A stretch of 6,713 bases of DNA from Actinomycetes bacterium (GCA_021815245.1 JAKAHF010000130.1:1-6713); one strand, 5' to 3'. Shown: positions 1 through 6,713, counted from the first letter of the stretch. Notes: generated from the sequence alone by a model not told the origin. Translations and numbers: made by a program.

Positions 1-2730
1 TTCCCAACCGGCCTTGACTTTGTCGGGGGCCGCCGGGAGGGCATATACGCGAACTCCGCACGCGTTGTTGATCTCGTTGATGACGGCCATGTGGTTCGAC
101 GACTGGAAGACCTCCGAGCAACCGCACGACCCGTGCGGACCGGCCGGGCGCGGAGTCTCGACGAACACCAGGTTGAAGTCGTCGGGGATCATGTCGATCG
201 GCGGTATGCCGCAGCCCACCATGCTGCCGTGCTTGTCTTGGGCGTCGTAGTTCTCGGAGAGAGCGAAGCCGATGGAATGCGACAGTCCACCGTAGCCTTG
301 ACCCTCGACCGAGAGCAGGTTGCCGACGACACCCACATCGCCCACCCAGGTGAACCTGAGCACCTGGGTCTTGCCGGTCTTGACGTCGACCTCGACCAAC
401 GCGACGTTCAGTCCGTACATGTAGGTGGGGTTCTTCTCTCCCTCGCCGGTATTGGGATCGATTCCCGGGGGAAGCCCGATGTTGAACTGATCGTAATGAC
501 CGGTGTACTTGGTCGGGATGCCTTCTGCCACCATCTCGGCATGGGTGCGCCAGCTGCCGTCGGGCTTGCGCATGGCGTCCATGAGCTGGTTGGCGGCGTC
601 GATGGTGGCGTTGCCGGCCATGTAGTGCGAGCGGCTGGCCGCGGCCAGGTTGGTGTCGGGGCAGCGCTTGCTGTCGTTCATGAACAGGCGCACCTGGTCG
701 GCACTGATACCCATAGGGGCAAGCGCCTTGACGGTGTGAGTGAGCGTGCCGATGTCGCCGCCCTGGCCCATGTCTTCCCAGGTGTTGAAGTGCGTGATGG
801 TGCCGTCGGGGTTGAGCTCGAGGGCCACCTCGGCCGAGTCGAACATGCCGATGGTGATGATGAACCCGCCCAGGCCCATGCCGACGCCCACGTGCCGGCC
901 CTCGGCCTTGGCGGCCTCGGCCTCAGCCTTGTACGCGTCGTACACCGGCTTCGCCTTCTCGAGGAGCGCCGGGTAGATGTAGTCGTGATACGGACGGCTG
1001 TTGATGGTCAGGTCGCCCGGCCGAGCGGCATTCCTGTAGCGGAACTCCCAGGGATCGAGACCACACTTCTCGGCCGCCATGTCGATGAGGGCTTCGGTGC
1101 AGGTGTAGATCTGAGGAGAACCGAAGCCGCGGTAGGCGGTGTTGAAGGCGTGGTTGGTCGCCCCGCCGCGCGCGAGCGCTTTGAAGTTGGGGATGTTGTA
1201 GCCATGGAAACCGACGGTGACCAGGTTCATGAAGATGGGCACCGTGCCGTAGGCCCCGTGGTCGAAGCCGACATCGTACTCGGCGGCGAGGATAGTGCCG
1301 CTCTCGTCGCAGGCGATGCGCCCGTTGGTGAAGGTCGCAGCCCGCTTGCCGGTCGTGTGGTTGAACTCGTCGTAGCTCAGGCTCATGGTGCACGGCATGT
1401 CGAGGTTCTGCACCGCCGTCACGACCAGCGCGTGGGTGTTGGGCGCGATGGAATACCCGAACGATCCGCCGACGGTGTTGAGCACCATGCGGATGTCGTC
1501 CTTGGTAAGTCCGCAGGCGCCCGCAACGGCCTCGGAGTTCTCCGAGAGGTTCTGGCACTTGCACTGAATGGTCATGTGACCGTCGGTGTCCCAGTAGGCC
1601 TGCACGACATCGGGCTCGATGGGCAGGTGCGGCTCGTGCTGGGAGTGGAAACTACCCTCGGCGACGATGGGGGCCGTCTCGAAGATCTCGGCGGTGTCTT
1701 GTCCCTTGAAGACCGGCTGCTCGAGATAGACGTTGGGCATGCCCTCGTGCAACTGAATGGCGTTGGGCATGGCCGCTTCGGGGAAGGTCATGTAGGCGGG
1801 CAGAACCTCGAGGTTCTGCTTGACTGCCGCGGCGGCGGCGCGGGCATGCTCTTCGGTATCGGCGGCGACCAGGGCGACCACGTCGCCTCTGCGGCACACC
1901 TTCTTGCCGGCGATCACCGGGAATTCGGTGAAGCCCTTGCCCTTGGTGCGCGGCACGTGCAGCGGGCCGGCCAGGTTGTTGGTGCCCTTGACGTCTTTGG
2001 CCGTCATGACCTTGATGACGCCGGGCATGGCTTCGGCCTCGGCGGTGTCGATGGAGATGATGTTGGCATGGTGGGCATCGGCCAGGACCACGGCGAGATG
2101 GGCGACTCCCTCGGGCATCTGCAGGGCCACGTCGTCGCCGTAGTCGGCAAGCCCGGTGACCTTGGCAAGCGCGGTCGGCCGCGGATGCTTGGTGCCGTAG
2201 ATGTCCTTCTCACCCTCGAAGTCGTAGGTGATGTCGGCCATGGTCTTCTCACCGCGCATGACCTCGGCGGCGGCCATGACGGCATCGACGAGCGGCTTGT
2301 AGCCCGTGCAGCGGCAGATGTTGTGGTGCTTCTTGAACCAGTCACGCACGTCGTCGCGGCTGGGGGCGGGATTCTCGGCAAGCAGCCCGTAGGCGCTCAC
2401 GATGAAACCCGGCGAGCAGAAGCCGCACTGGGCGCCGCCGTAGGTGATCCACGCCTGCTGCAACGGATGCAGGTGCTGCGGGGTGCCGATGCCCTCGATG
2501 GTGGTTATGGTGCTGAACTCGGCCACCCGCTTCATCTTCTTGGTGCAGGCTCTTACCACCTCACCGTTCAAGATGACCGAGCAGGCGCCGCAGACGCCGG
2601 TGCCACAACCTACCTTGACTCCGGTCAGTCCCATCCGGCGAAGGACGACGGCTAGAGTGTCCTCCTCGGGGTCGCAGGTGACGAATCTGTTGACACCGTT
2701 GATGTTGAAGCTCAGTCTCGCGAGTCTCAT
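1..2730 (-). CDS. Molybdenum aldehyde oxidoreductase (xanthine oxidase family, Mop-like), 3' end cut by window edge
   Basis: Single-chain molybdenum hydroxylase that should oxidise an aldehyde or heterocycle with water as oxygen donor and pass electrons through two [2Fe-2S] clusters. The window holds 910 codons without a stop; the D. gigas enzyme is about 907 residues, so only a few residues are missing. Order: plant-ferredoxin-type [2Fe-2S] domain (C42, C47, C50, C62), helical second [2Fe-2S] domain (C102, C105, C139, C141, in CRCTGYKPL), then the large molybdopterin-binding part with GGSFGYS (421-427), AYRGFGSPQ (532-540), WEDMGQG (651-657), SRSHYMAGNA (699-708) and the expected catalytic E873. 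There is no FAD domain, as in Mop and unlike xanthine dehydrogenase. The cofactor is probably molybdopterin cytosine dinucleotide, by family. No signal peptide, so cytoplasmic. The ATG at 2730 has a good ribosome site. Odd: GCSE instead of the usual GVGE around the catalytic glutamate, and changed channel residues, so the substrate is uncertain. Family is secure. Confidence 0.95.
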   Translation of the reverse strand, partial: MRLARLSFNINGVNRFVTCDPEEDTLAVVLRRMGLTGVKVGCGTGVCGACSVILNGEVVRACTKKMKRVAEFSTITTIEGIGTPQHLHPLQQAWITYGGAQCGFCSPGFIVSAYGLLAENPAPSRDDVRDWFKKHHNICRCTGYKPLVDAVMAAAEVMRGEKTMADITYDFEGEKDIYGTKHPRPTALAKVTGLADYGDDVALQMPEGVAHLAVVLADAHHANIISIDTAEAEAMPGVIKVMTAKDVKGTNNLAGPLHVPRTKGKGFTEFPVIAGKKVCRRGDVVALVAADTEEHARAAAAAVKQNLEVLPAYMTFPEAAMPNAIQLHEGMPNVYLEQPVFKGQDTAEIFETAPIVAEGSFHSQHEPHLPIEPDVVQAYWDTDGHMTIQCKCQNLSENSEAVAGACGLTKDDIRMVLNTVGGSFGYSIAPNTHALVVTAVQNLDMPCTMSLSYDEFNHTTGKRAATFTNGRIACDESGTILAAEYDVGFDHGAYGTVPIFMNLVTVGFHGYNIPNFKALARGGATNHAFNTAYRGFGSPQIYTCTEALIDMAAEKCGLDPWEFRYRNAARPGDLTINSRPYHDYIYPALLEKAKPVYDAYKAEAEAAKAEGRHVGVGMGLGGFIITIGMFDSAEVALELNPDGTITHFNTWEDMGQGGDIGTLTHTVKALAPMGISADQVRLFMNDSKRCPDTNLAAASRSHYMAGNATIDAANQLMDAMRKPDGSWRTHAEMVAEGIPTKYTGHYDQFNIGLPPGIDPNTGEGEKNPTYMYGLNVALVEVDVKTGKTQVLRFTWVGDVGVVGNLLSVEGQGYGGLSHSIGFALSENYDAQDKHGSMVGCGIPPIDMIPDDFNLVFVETPRPAGPHGSCGCSEVFQSSNHMAVINEINNACGVRVYALPAAPDKVKAGWE

Positions 2731-2737
2731 GCTTTCT

Positions 2738-2744
2738 TCCCTCT
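2738..2744 (-). promoter_or_regulatory. Ribosome binding site of the molybdenum enzyme gene
   Basis: On the minus strand AGAGGGA ends 7 bases before the ATG at 2730, a purine-rich Shine-Dalgarno match at normal spacing. It supports this ATG as the start, which also places the first cluster cysteines two residues later than in the D. gigas enzyme, as expected for a full N-terminus. Confidence 0.6.
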
Positions 2745-2784
2745 GTCGGTCGCCGAAACATGCCGGAAGTGCGTGCGCACAGCC

Positions 2785-2818
2785 AGTCTATCGCACGAAA
2801 GACCCCGTACGAGAGCCC
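2785..2818 (-). promoter_or_regulatory. Possible promoter and operator of the molybdenum enzyme gene
   Basis: Two adjacent imperfect copies of a 13-14 base unit lie at 2792-2805 (CGCACGAAAGACCC on the + strand) and 2806-2818 (CGTACGAGAGCCC). They match at 11 of 13 positions when one base is gapped. Directly downstream on the minus strand is TAGACT (2790-2785), a plausible -10 hexamer. No TTGACA-like -35 box is found at 16-18 base spacing; the repeats occupy that region. This would suit a promoter that depends on an activator bound to the repeats, or one blocked by a repressor there. The start of transcription would be near 2778, about 48 bases before the ATG. This is pattern reading only; a chance resemblance is possible. 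Confidence 0.3.
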
Positions 2819-2876
2819 TCGCGGGACATTTGTGAAGACGATTCGGTAGAAGCCCATCCTGCCAAGTTGTCCGTCG

Positions 2877-2899
2877 CGAGGCCAAGCGACAAGGCCTCG
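2877..2899 (-). repeat. Inverted repeat (7-bp perfect stem, 9-base loop) between marR-like gene and molybdenum enzyme gene
   Basis: CGAGGCC at 2877-2883 pairs perfectly with GGCCTCG at 2893-2899. Read on the minus strand it forms a GC-rich hairpin about 56 bases after the regulator's stop codon. No run of U follows, so it is not a classical intrinsic terminator. It may be a weak transcription stop, an RNA processing or stability element, or an operator. A second stem, GTCGC pairing with GCGAC, overlaps it and could form instead. Confidence 0.35.
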
Positions 2900-2954
2900 G
2901 GCGAGGATCGAGGGGCCGGAAGCCCGGAGGCGTACCTGGACGGTAGGCTCTCGG

Positions 2955-3488
2955 CTAGGATCGCTCAGACACCGCTGCCGCTTGCTCATGCAACAGCAGG
3001 CGGATGCGCTGGGTAACAAGAGTTATCGAGCGTCTCAGGTCGATCTTCTCCTCCTCGGAGAGCGTGCCGAAGACCGCGTTGATATGCCGTGCCCTCAGCT
3101 CTTCCTTCGCGCGATCTATCTCGCGACCCACGTCTGTCAAATACACGCGAGTCAGGCGCTGATCGTTCTCGTCGCGCACCCGCGTGATGGCCCCCGCCTC
3201 CTCGAGCGATTGGAGCACCGTCGTCACGCGCGCCCGCGATATGCGCAGGAGATCGGCTATGTCGCGCTGACACAGGCCTTCGTATGTGGCGATCATGCGG
3301 AGAATGGTCACCTGGCTGGGTTGCGTGCCCCCCTCGTACAGGTTCTGCAACGCGAGTTGCTCGTGCGCGTCGGCCGCCGCCTGGAATGCGAGAAAGGCCT
3401 GCATGGTCGACTCGTCCACCCCGAGGAGCACGTCGGGGAGCGGAATCGGGTGCCAACCTTCAGGATTCGTGGGTTCGATCGGAATCAT
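2955..3488 (-). CDS. MarR-family transcriptional regulator
   Basis: A 177-residue protein of the MarR family, cytoplasmic DNA-binding dimers that usually repress nearby genes and release DNA on binding a small, often phenolic or aromatic, ligand. Residues about 59-97 carry the winged helix-turn-helix (QRDIADLLRISRARVTTVLQ), followed by the wing with the family pattern RDENDQRLTRVYLT (105-118). The helices before residue 58 and after 120 would form the dimer interface. It begins 10 bases after the stop codon of the DppF-type ATPase gene, so it is probably the last gene of the transporter operon. The ATG at 3488 lacks a clear Shine-Dalgarno sequence and adds about 28 residues before the first helix; M29 (ATG at 3404) is an alternative start giving 149 residues, nearer the usual family length. 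Likely targets are this operon or the downstream molybdenum enzyme gene. The ligand cannot be told from the sequence. Confidence 0.92.
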   Translation of the reverse strand: MIPIEPTNPEGWHPIPLPDVLLGVDESTMQAFLAFQAAADAHEQLALQNLYEGGTQPSQVTILRMIATYEGLCQRDIADLLRISRARVTTVLQSLEEAGAITRVRDENDQRLTRVYLTDVGREIDRAKEELRARHINAVFGTLSEEEKIDLRRSITLVTQRIRLLLHEQAAAVSERS

Positions 3489-3498
3489 GATTCAAACT

Positions 3499-4485
3499 CT
3501 AGCATCGTGGGGCCTCGTGTGCGGCGAAACAGGCGACGGCGTGCGCGGCGCCGGCCGGCGTCAGCTCGGGTGCCTTGATTGCGCAGGCGTCGGAGCGCAT
3601 CACGCACCGCGGGTAGAAACGGCAGCCCGGCGGCGGATTCAGCGGGTCGCTGATCTCACCCGAGAGGGCCGGGCAGTCCTTGACCCTACCCGGTGTCGGC
3701 TGCGGTATGGCAGCGAACAGCGCCCGCGTGTACGGGTGGAGAGGCTCCCTGAAGACTTCCTCGGTGTCGCCCATCTCGACGATCTGGCCCATGTACATCA
3801 CGGCGATCTGCGTGGACAGGTGGTAGAGCATCGCCAGGTCGTGCGAGATGATCAGGTAGGTGAGCCCACTCGCTTCGCGAATGTCGGCCAGCAGGTTGAG
3901 TATCTGAGCCTGGATCGAGACGTCGAGCGCAGATACCGGCTCGTCGAGAATCACCAGCGACGGCTCGAGGATCAGCGCGCGGGCGATGGCCACTCGTTGC
4001 TTCTGCCCTCCGCTCAGCTCGTGAGGAAACCGGGTGAGCATCTGCGCACCCAGACCGACCCGCTGTAGGGCCTCCTCGGTCTTCGTCTTGATGTCGGCCC
4101 GCGACAGGTCCTTGCCGTGCGTGCGGAGGGGCTCCGCGACGATGTCCTTGACCCGCATGCGCGGGTCAAGCGAGCTGCCGGCGTCCTGGAAGACCGCGGA
4201 CACCCGCGTGCGGTACCACATGGTCTTGTGACGGTCGAACTCACCCACATTCTTGCCCTCGAAGGAGATGGTGCCGCTCGTGGGCCGCTCCAACTGCAGG
4301 ATCAACTTCGACAGCGTGGTCTTGCCGCTGCCCGTCTCGCCCACGATGCCGAAGCAGGCCTTCTCCTCGATGGCGAGAGAGATGCCGTCGACGGCGTGGA
4401 GCGGCTTGTGCTTTCGCAGGATGAAGCCGCTGGTCGGTATGCGGTAGACCTTGTCCAGGTCACGGGCTTCGAGAAGGGGCGTCAT
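3499..4485 (-). CDS. Peptide ABC transporter ATP-binding protein, DppF/OppF type
   Basis: A 328-residue ATPase, one of the two nucleotide-binding subunits that power a peptide/nickel-type importer at the inner face of the membrane. It has Walker A GETGSGKT (49-56), Q-loop Q100, signature LSGGQKQR (157-164), Walker B VILDEP (178-183), D-loop SALD and switch histidine H215, so it should be active. The C-terminal oligopeptide-transporter region follows, with HPYTRALFAAIPQP from 250 and cysteines C288, C294, C301 and C319. The start ATG at 4485 overlaps the stop of the upstream ATPase gene as ATGA and has a strong purine-rich ribosome site just before it. A longer reading to 4611 in the same frame is rejected because it adds a low-complexity arginine-rich tail inside the upstream gene. 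The substrate could be oligopeptide, dipeptide, nickel or another small solute; DppF and OppF types cannot be separated here. Confidence 0.95.
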   Translation of the reverse strand: MTPLLEARDLDKVYRIPTSGFILRKHKPLHAVDGISLAIEEKACFGIVGETGSGKTTLSKLILQLERPTSGTISFEGKNVGEFDRHKTMWYRTRVSAVFQDAGSSLDPRMRVKDIVAEPLRTHGKDLSRADIKTKTEEALQRVGLGAQMLTRFPHELSGGQKQRVAIARALILEPSLVILDEPVSALDVSIQAQILNLLADIREASGLTYLIISHDLAMLYHLSTQIAVMYMGQIVEMGDTEEVFREPLHPYTRALFAAIPQPTPGRVKDCPALSGEISDPLNPPPGCRFYPRCVMRSDACAIKAPELTPAGAAHAVACFAAHEAPRC

Positions 4486-5543
4486 TGCTCCCTCCCCCGT
4501 TCGTGGAGCAACCAGCACGACGCGCAGCCTCCGCCGGGGAGCTCGACCGCGGGCGGGTACTCTCTGCGGCAGATGCCGGTCGCGAACGCACACCGCGGGT
4601 GGAAGTGGCACCCGGAGGGGAGTCCGCAGAGATCGGGCGGTTCGCCATCGATCTGATAGAGCCGCCTATTGCGAACGCCCAGTTTGGGTAGCGCTTCCAT
4701 CAGTCCTCGTGTGTAGGGGTGCGCGGGCTCGTTGTACACGCGCATGACGCTGCCGCACTCCACGATGCGACCGGCATACATGATCGCCACCGAGTCGCAC
4801 ACCTCGGCCACGATGCCCAGATTGTGCGTGACGAGAATGAGGGCCATGCCCGACTCGGCCTGCATCTCTTTGAGGAGGCGCAGAAACTGGTCTTGGATGG
4901 TGACGTCGAGCGCCGTGGTCGGCTCGTCGGCTATGAGTAGCCGGGGCGAGCGGGCCATGGCCATCGCAGCCACCACTCTCTGGCGCATGCCGCCGCTGAA
5001 TTCGAAGGGGTAGTTGCGCAACCGGCGCTCCGCCGACGGGATCTTCACACGGGTGAGGATGTCGACCACTCGCGCGGTCACCGTCTGCTTCGACGCGCGG
5101 TGGTCGTCGAGCCGGAACACCTCCGAAACCTGGTTACCCACCGTGAAGACCGGGTTGAGCGACATGAGCGGGTCCTGAAGGATCATCGCGATCCTCTTGC
5201 CCCGATAGGCGGCCAGTTCGGCCTCGGCCTTCGCCGCCAGGTCGTCACCGTCGAACATGATGCGGCCGCCGACCGTCCGCGCCGCCGTGGGCAGCAGCCC
5301 GATGATGGAGTGACAGGTCATGCTCTTGCCGCACCCCGACTCGCCCACGAGACCCATGGCCTCCCCCGGGCGAAGCGAGAACGAGACTCCGTCGACCGCC
5401 CGCACGATGCCGGCGGGGGTGAAGACGTAGGTCTTCAGGTCTTCGATGGAGAGAAGCGGGTTCGCCGAAGCGGAAATCACGTCGCCCTGCGGCGCACGAC
5501 CTTCGGGCGAGGTGCCGGTCACTGTCTCTTCCATGCCGTTCAC
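4482..5543 (-). CDS. Peptide ABC transporter ATP-binding protein, DppD/OppD type
   Basis: A 353-residue ATPase, partner of the DppF-type subunit. It carries Walker A GESGCGKS (67-74), Q-loop Q123, signature FSGGMRQR (182-189; the first residue is F rather than L, common in DppD/OppD), Walker B LLIADEP (202-208), D-loop TALD and switch histidine H240. The C-terminal region has HPYTRGLMEALPKLG (275-289) and cysteines C306, C312, C318, C325, C340 and C343. About 30 unconserved residues precede the ABC domain, longer than in most relatives. The GTG start at 5543 overlaps the permease stop as GTGA and has GAGG five bases upstream. An ATG at 5534 preceded by AGGTG is equally possible and would remove three residues. 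The pairing of a D-type with an F-type ATPase is standard for this importer family. The transported solute is not shown by the sequence. Confidence 0.95.
   Translation of the reverse strand: MNGMEETVTGTSPEGRAPQGDVISASANPLLSIEDLKTYVFTPAGIVRAVDGVSFSLRPGEAMGLVGESGCGKSMTCHSIIGLLPTAARTVGGRIMFDGDDLAAKAEAELAAYRGKRIAMILQDPLMSLNPVFTVGNQVSEVFRLDDHRASKQTVTARVVDILTRVKIPSAERRLRNYPFEFSGGMRQRVVAAMAMARSPRLLIADEPTTALDVTIQDQFLRLLKEMQAESGMALILVTHNLGIVAEVCDSVAIMYAGRIVECGSVMRVYNEPAHPYTRGLMEALPKLGVRNRRLYQIDGEPPDLCGLPSGCHFHPRCAFATGICRREYPPAVELPGGGCASCWLLHERGREQ
4490..4498 (-). promoter_or_regulatory. Ribosome binding site that fixes the DppF-type ATPase start
   Basis: On the minus strand GGGGGAGGG lies 4 bases before the ATG at 4485, inside the last codons of the upstream ATPase gene. 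A GGAG core at usual spacing, together with the ATGA stop/start overlap, favours this start over in-frame upstream codons. Confidence 0.6.
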
Positions 5544-6436
5544 CTACGCCTCATCTTGGGATCGAGCACGTCGCGCAGCCAGTCGCCCAGGATGTTGAAG
5601 CCCCAAATGGCCATGATCATCAGCAGGCCCGCGAACACAGGCACCCACCAGGCTGTGGCCATCACGTTCCTGTTCTCGGCGATGATACGACCCCATGTCA
5701 CATACGGGGGTTGCACGCCCAGGCCCAGGAACGACAGTCCGCCTTCCATCATCATGGCGCCGCCGGCCTGCAGGCTGGCCATCACGATGACTGTGCTGCC
5801 TACGCTCGGCAGAATGTGCCGCGCCAGAATGCGGGGTTTGCTCACCCCCATGACTCTGGCCATGGCGACGAAGTCCCTCTCTTTGATGCTCAGCACCTCG
5901 CCGCGCATGACGCGCGTGTATCCGCACCACATGAGGAGACCCATCGAGATGATGATCGTCTTCAGGCCGGGACCAAGAGCCGCCGCGAGCAGCAGCATGA
6001 ACAAGATGCCCGGGATCGACATGACGATGTCGACCACCCGCATGATCACGTTGTCGACCCACTTGCCGAAGTACCCGGCCAGCAGGCCCAACACGACTCC
6101 GATAGCACCGGCAAAGAGCACGCCCACCACACAGACGATGAGGGAGGTCCGCGCTCCCACTATGAGCACGCTGAAGAGGTCTCTGCCGAGTTTGTCGGTG
6201 CCCAGCCAGTATGTCCAATCGCCCCCGGGAAGGAAGACGGGAGGCTTGAGCGCGTTCGCGGTATTCGGCGCCCCCATGATCTCGTGTGGCGCTATCCATT
6301 TGCCGAGAATGCCGAACACAACCAAGGGAGCCAGCAGGATGATCGCCCCGATGGGCACCCGCCTGCGCCGTTTGCCGAGTTTGCACTGCAGTTCGTCGAT
6401 GTCTGATGCTGTCAGGATCTCGCGGGCCATGATCAC
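5540..6436 (-). CDS. Peptide ABC transporter permease, DppC/OppC type
   Basis: A 298-residue integral membrane subunit that forms half of the transport channel. A cytoplasmic N-terminus with the basic stretch KRRRR (22-26) precedes the first membrane segment (about 28-46). An external segment follows with the family mark LGTDKLGRDLFSVLIVGAR (78-96). Further hydrophobic segments lie at about 98-124, 134-154, 158-172, 212-230 and 264-284. The cytoplasmic coupling (EAA) loop that docks on the ATPases is at about 180-210, with ERDFVAMARVMGVSKPRI. This matches DppC/OppC (an N-terminal OppC domain plus binding-protein-dependent permease domain). The GTG start at 6436 overlaps the upstream permease stop as GTGA and has AGG five bases before it. 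The ATG at 6430 is an alternative, but its spacing to AGG is 11 bases. Stop overlaps the start of the DppD-type gene. Confidence 0.95.
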   Translation of the reverse strand: MIMAREILTASDIDELQCKLGKRRRRVPIGAIILLAPLVVFGILGKWIAPHEIMGAPNTANALKPPVFLPGGDWTYWLGTDKLGRDLFSVLIVGARTSLIVCVVGVLFAGAIGVVLGLLAGYFGKWVDNVIMRVVDIVMSIPGILFMLLLAAALGPGLKTIIISMGLLMWCGYTRVMRGEVLSIKERDFVAMARVMGVSKPRILARHILPSVGSTVIVMASLQAGGAMMMEGGLSFLGLGVQPPYVTWGRIIAENRNVMATAWWVPVFAGLLMIMAIWGFNILGDWLRDVLDPKMRRR

Positions 6437-6713
6437 TCGTACCTGATGCGCGGGTCTATGACTCCGAAAAGCACGTCGACCACCAAGTTGATGGCTATGA
6501 CGATCGCCGATACGAGCAACACGCCGGCCTGCACCAATGGGAAGTCACGAGCGAACACCGCCTCGATGAGAAGGCTGCCGATGCCATGCCACCGGTAGAT
6601 GCTCTCCACGAAGGCGAGGCCGCCGATCAACATGGCGAACAGGAAACCCGACATGCCCATGATGGGGACGAACGCGTTGCGTAGGGCGTGTTTCCACCTC
6701 ACGGCGCGCTCAC
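6433..6713 (-). CDS. Peptide ABC transporter permease, DppB/OppB type, C-terminal part only
   Basis: The last 93 complete codons of a membrane permease, the partner of the DppC-type subunit in the channel. The open frame runs off the right edge, so the real start is outside; the GTG at 6702 is an internal valine codon. What is visible is the end of the coupling loop (ERAVRWKHALRNAFVPIMG), a hydrophobic segment (MSGFLFAMLIGGLAFVE), the periplasmic stretch with YRWHGIGSLLIEAVFARDFP, a last hydrophobic segment (LVQAGVLLVSAIVIAINLVVDVLFG) and the ending DPRIRYE. These are the usual closing features of DppB/OppB proteins, about 310-330 residues in full. The substrate-binding protein gene may lie further upstream. 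Confidence 0.92.
   Translation of the reverse strand, partial: ERAVRWKHALRNAFVPIMGMSGFLFAMLIGGLAFVESIYRWHGIGSLLIEAVFARDFPLVQAGVLLVSAIVIAINLVVDVLFGVIDPRIRYE

Noticed and set aside
91..2655. An 854-codon open frame on the + strand, almost fully antisense to the molybdenum enzyme gene
   Set aside because: The minus-strand frame has all family motifs and correct length. The + strand product is rich in G, V, H and D with no recognisable domain, as expected from an opposite frame of a GC-rich gene where stop codons are rare.
2773..2780. The 8-base palindrome GTGCGCAC upstream of the molybdenum enzyme gene
   Set aside because: Too short to be distinguished from chance in GC-rich sequence, and no second copy was found nearby.
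2561..3019. A 152-codon minus-strand frame bridging the gap between the regulator and the molybdenum enzyme
   Set aside because: It overlaps the coding ends of both genes in another frame, has no recognisable motif, and its downstream half is arginine-rich out-of-frame translation of the iron-sulfur domain.
4486..4611. An N-terminal extension of the DppF-type ATPase
   Set aside because: The extra 42 residues are out-of-frame translation of the DppD-type gene; the ATG at 4485 has a strong ribosome site and the usual ATGA overlap.
5100..6446. A 448-codon open frame on the + strand opposite the DppC and DppD genes
   Set aside because: Composition changes sharply along its length and shows no domain; it mirrors two genuine minus-strand genes with conserved motifs.

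Overview
The window is a tightly packed, GC-rich stretch of bacterial chromosome in which every supported gene lies on the minus strand, so transcription runs from the right edge to the left. It holds the end of a peptide/nickel-type (DppBCDF/OppBCDF) ABC transporter operon, a MarR-family regulator at the end of that operon, and a nearly complete molybdenum hydroxylase of the xanthine oxidase family. That enzyme's architecture closely matches the aldehyde oxidoreductase of Desulfovibrio gigas. High GC, short spacing and a single-chain molybdo-iron-sulfur aldehyde oxidoreductase suggest an anaerobe such as a coriobacterial actinobacterium or a desulfovibrio-like proteobacterium. This is inference; nothing in the window fixes the taxon.

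In order of transcription: (1) 6713-6433, the C-terminal end of a DppB-type permease whose start lies outside the window. (2) 6436-5540, a complete DppC-type permease. (3) 5543-4482, a DppD-type ATPase. (4) 4485-3499, a DppF-type ATPase. These four are joined by three consecutive 4-base overlaps (GTGA, GTGA, ATGA), a strong sign of one operon with coupled translation. (5) 3488-2955, a MarR-family winged-helix regulator starting 10 bases after the DppF stop codon. (6) 2954-2731, a 224-base gap with an inverted repeat and, nearer the next gene, an imperfect tandem repeat next to a possible -10 element. (7) 2730-1, the molybdenum enzyme, cut by the left edge only a few residues before its expected end.

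The transporter would import an oligopeptide or another small solute using ATP. Its periplasmic or lipoprotein binding protein is not in the window and probably lies upstream of the permease. The MarR protein may sense a substrate of the transporter or of the molybdenum enzyme. The enzyme would oxidise an aldehyde or N-heterocycle with water as oxygen donor and pass electrons through two [2Fe-2S] clusters. A functional link between transporter and enzyme is only suggested by proximity.

No RNA genes, mobile elements, CRISPR arrays or integration sites were seen. I found no clear undescribed system. The points most worth checking are the altered active-site and substrate-channel residues of the molybdenum enzyme and the tandem repeat in front of it.
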